Source of the DNA: Gammaproteobacteria bacterium
Lineage (GTDB): Bacteria > Pseudomonadota > Gammaproteobacteria > Eutrophobiales > Eutrophobiaceae
Direction: 5' to 3'
Assembly (NCBI GenBank): GCA_014239225.1
Contig: JAAZZI010000041.1
Coordinates: 1-6,660 of the forward strand
Length of the DNA stretch: 6,660 nt
The notes under the pieces were generated by a model. The model saw nothing but the letters and a program-made list of their open reading frames with translations, was not told where the DNA came from and did not search any database. The position numbers were made by a program, and so were the translations under genes. This document shows positions 6,583 through 6,660 of this stretch, in pieces (positions within the stretch are counted from its first letter, which is position 1; each line of letters starts with the position of its first letter).

Positions 6583-6660
6583 TTATCCTGTTTTAACAAT
6601 AACTAGAATTTTATTATTTTATAGTGCTTTTATTTTTTATTTTTTTTCTTTAACCAAATT
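6583..6660. other. AT-rich tract with no recognisable gene, upstream of the coaE remnant
   Basis: Counting 6541-6660 gives 17 G or C in 120 bases (about 14%), far below the rest of the window. All three frames read toward coaE contain several stops here, and none gives recognisable CoaE N-terminal sequence such as the P-loop, so this is not one simple frameshift. It may be decayed coaE or neighbouring DNA, intergenic sequence brought in by a deletion, or the edge of an insertion. No terminal repeat or transposase fragment is visible in the short stretch available. Confidence 0.6.

Noticed and set aside
6541..6660. A simple frameshift in coaE as the explanation for the lost N-terminal half.
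   Set aside because: All three - strand frames were read: each has several stops and none shows CoaE N-terminal motifs, so a one-base correction cannot restore the gene.

Overview
The window is a low-GC (roughly one third G+C by eye) stretch of what looks like a gammaproteobacterial chromosome. The order M23 peptidase > secA > argJ > Nudix/ThiE-like fusion, converging on zapD and coaE on the opposite strand, is a known gammaproteobacterial neighbourhood downstream of the division/cell-wall cluster. zapD is itself mainly a gammaproteobacterial gene (with some betaproteobacteria). I cannot name the genus. Low GC, a broken coaE and replacements at nearly invariant SecA residues together suggest, by inference, a host-associated lineage with some genome erosion.

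Layout on the + strand: 1-336 is the C-terminal catalytic end of an M23 (LytM-type) peptidase cut by the window edge. 337-422 is a short gap with one perfect 7-bp inverted repeat. 423-3119 is a full-length secA with its C-terminal zinc-binding tail. 3166-4386 is a complete argJ with a good ribosome binding site. 4393-5343, only 6 nt further on, is a Nudix hydrolase fused to a thiamine-phosphate-synthase-like domain. On the - strand: 5410-6195 is zapD. Upstream of it at 6217-6582 is the 3' half of coaE, with no usable start codon and without the ATP-binding half of the protein. From about 6541 to the window end the DNA is only about 14% G+C and carries stops in all three frames read toward coaE; no gene is recognisable there.

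The genes do not form a single pathway. They cover envelope remodelling (M23), protein export (SecA), arginine biosynthesis (ArgJ), nucleotide-pool cleaning (Nudix), Z-ring bundling (ZapD) and, formerly, the last step of coenzyme A synthesis (CoaE). I see no previously undescribed system, mobile element, CRISPR array or RNA gene. The points most worth a second look are the truncated coaE, the loss of one motif VI arginine in an otherwise intact SecA, and the missing metal-binding aspartates in the ThiE-like domain.
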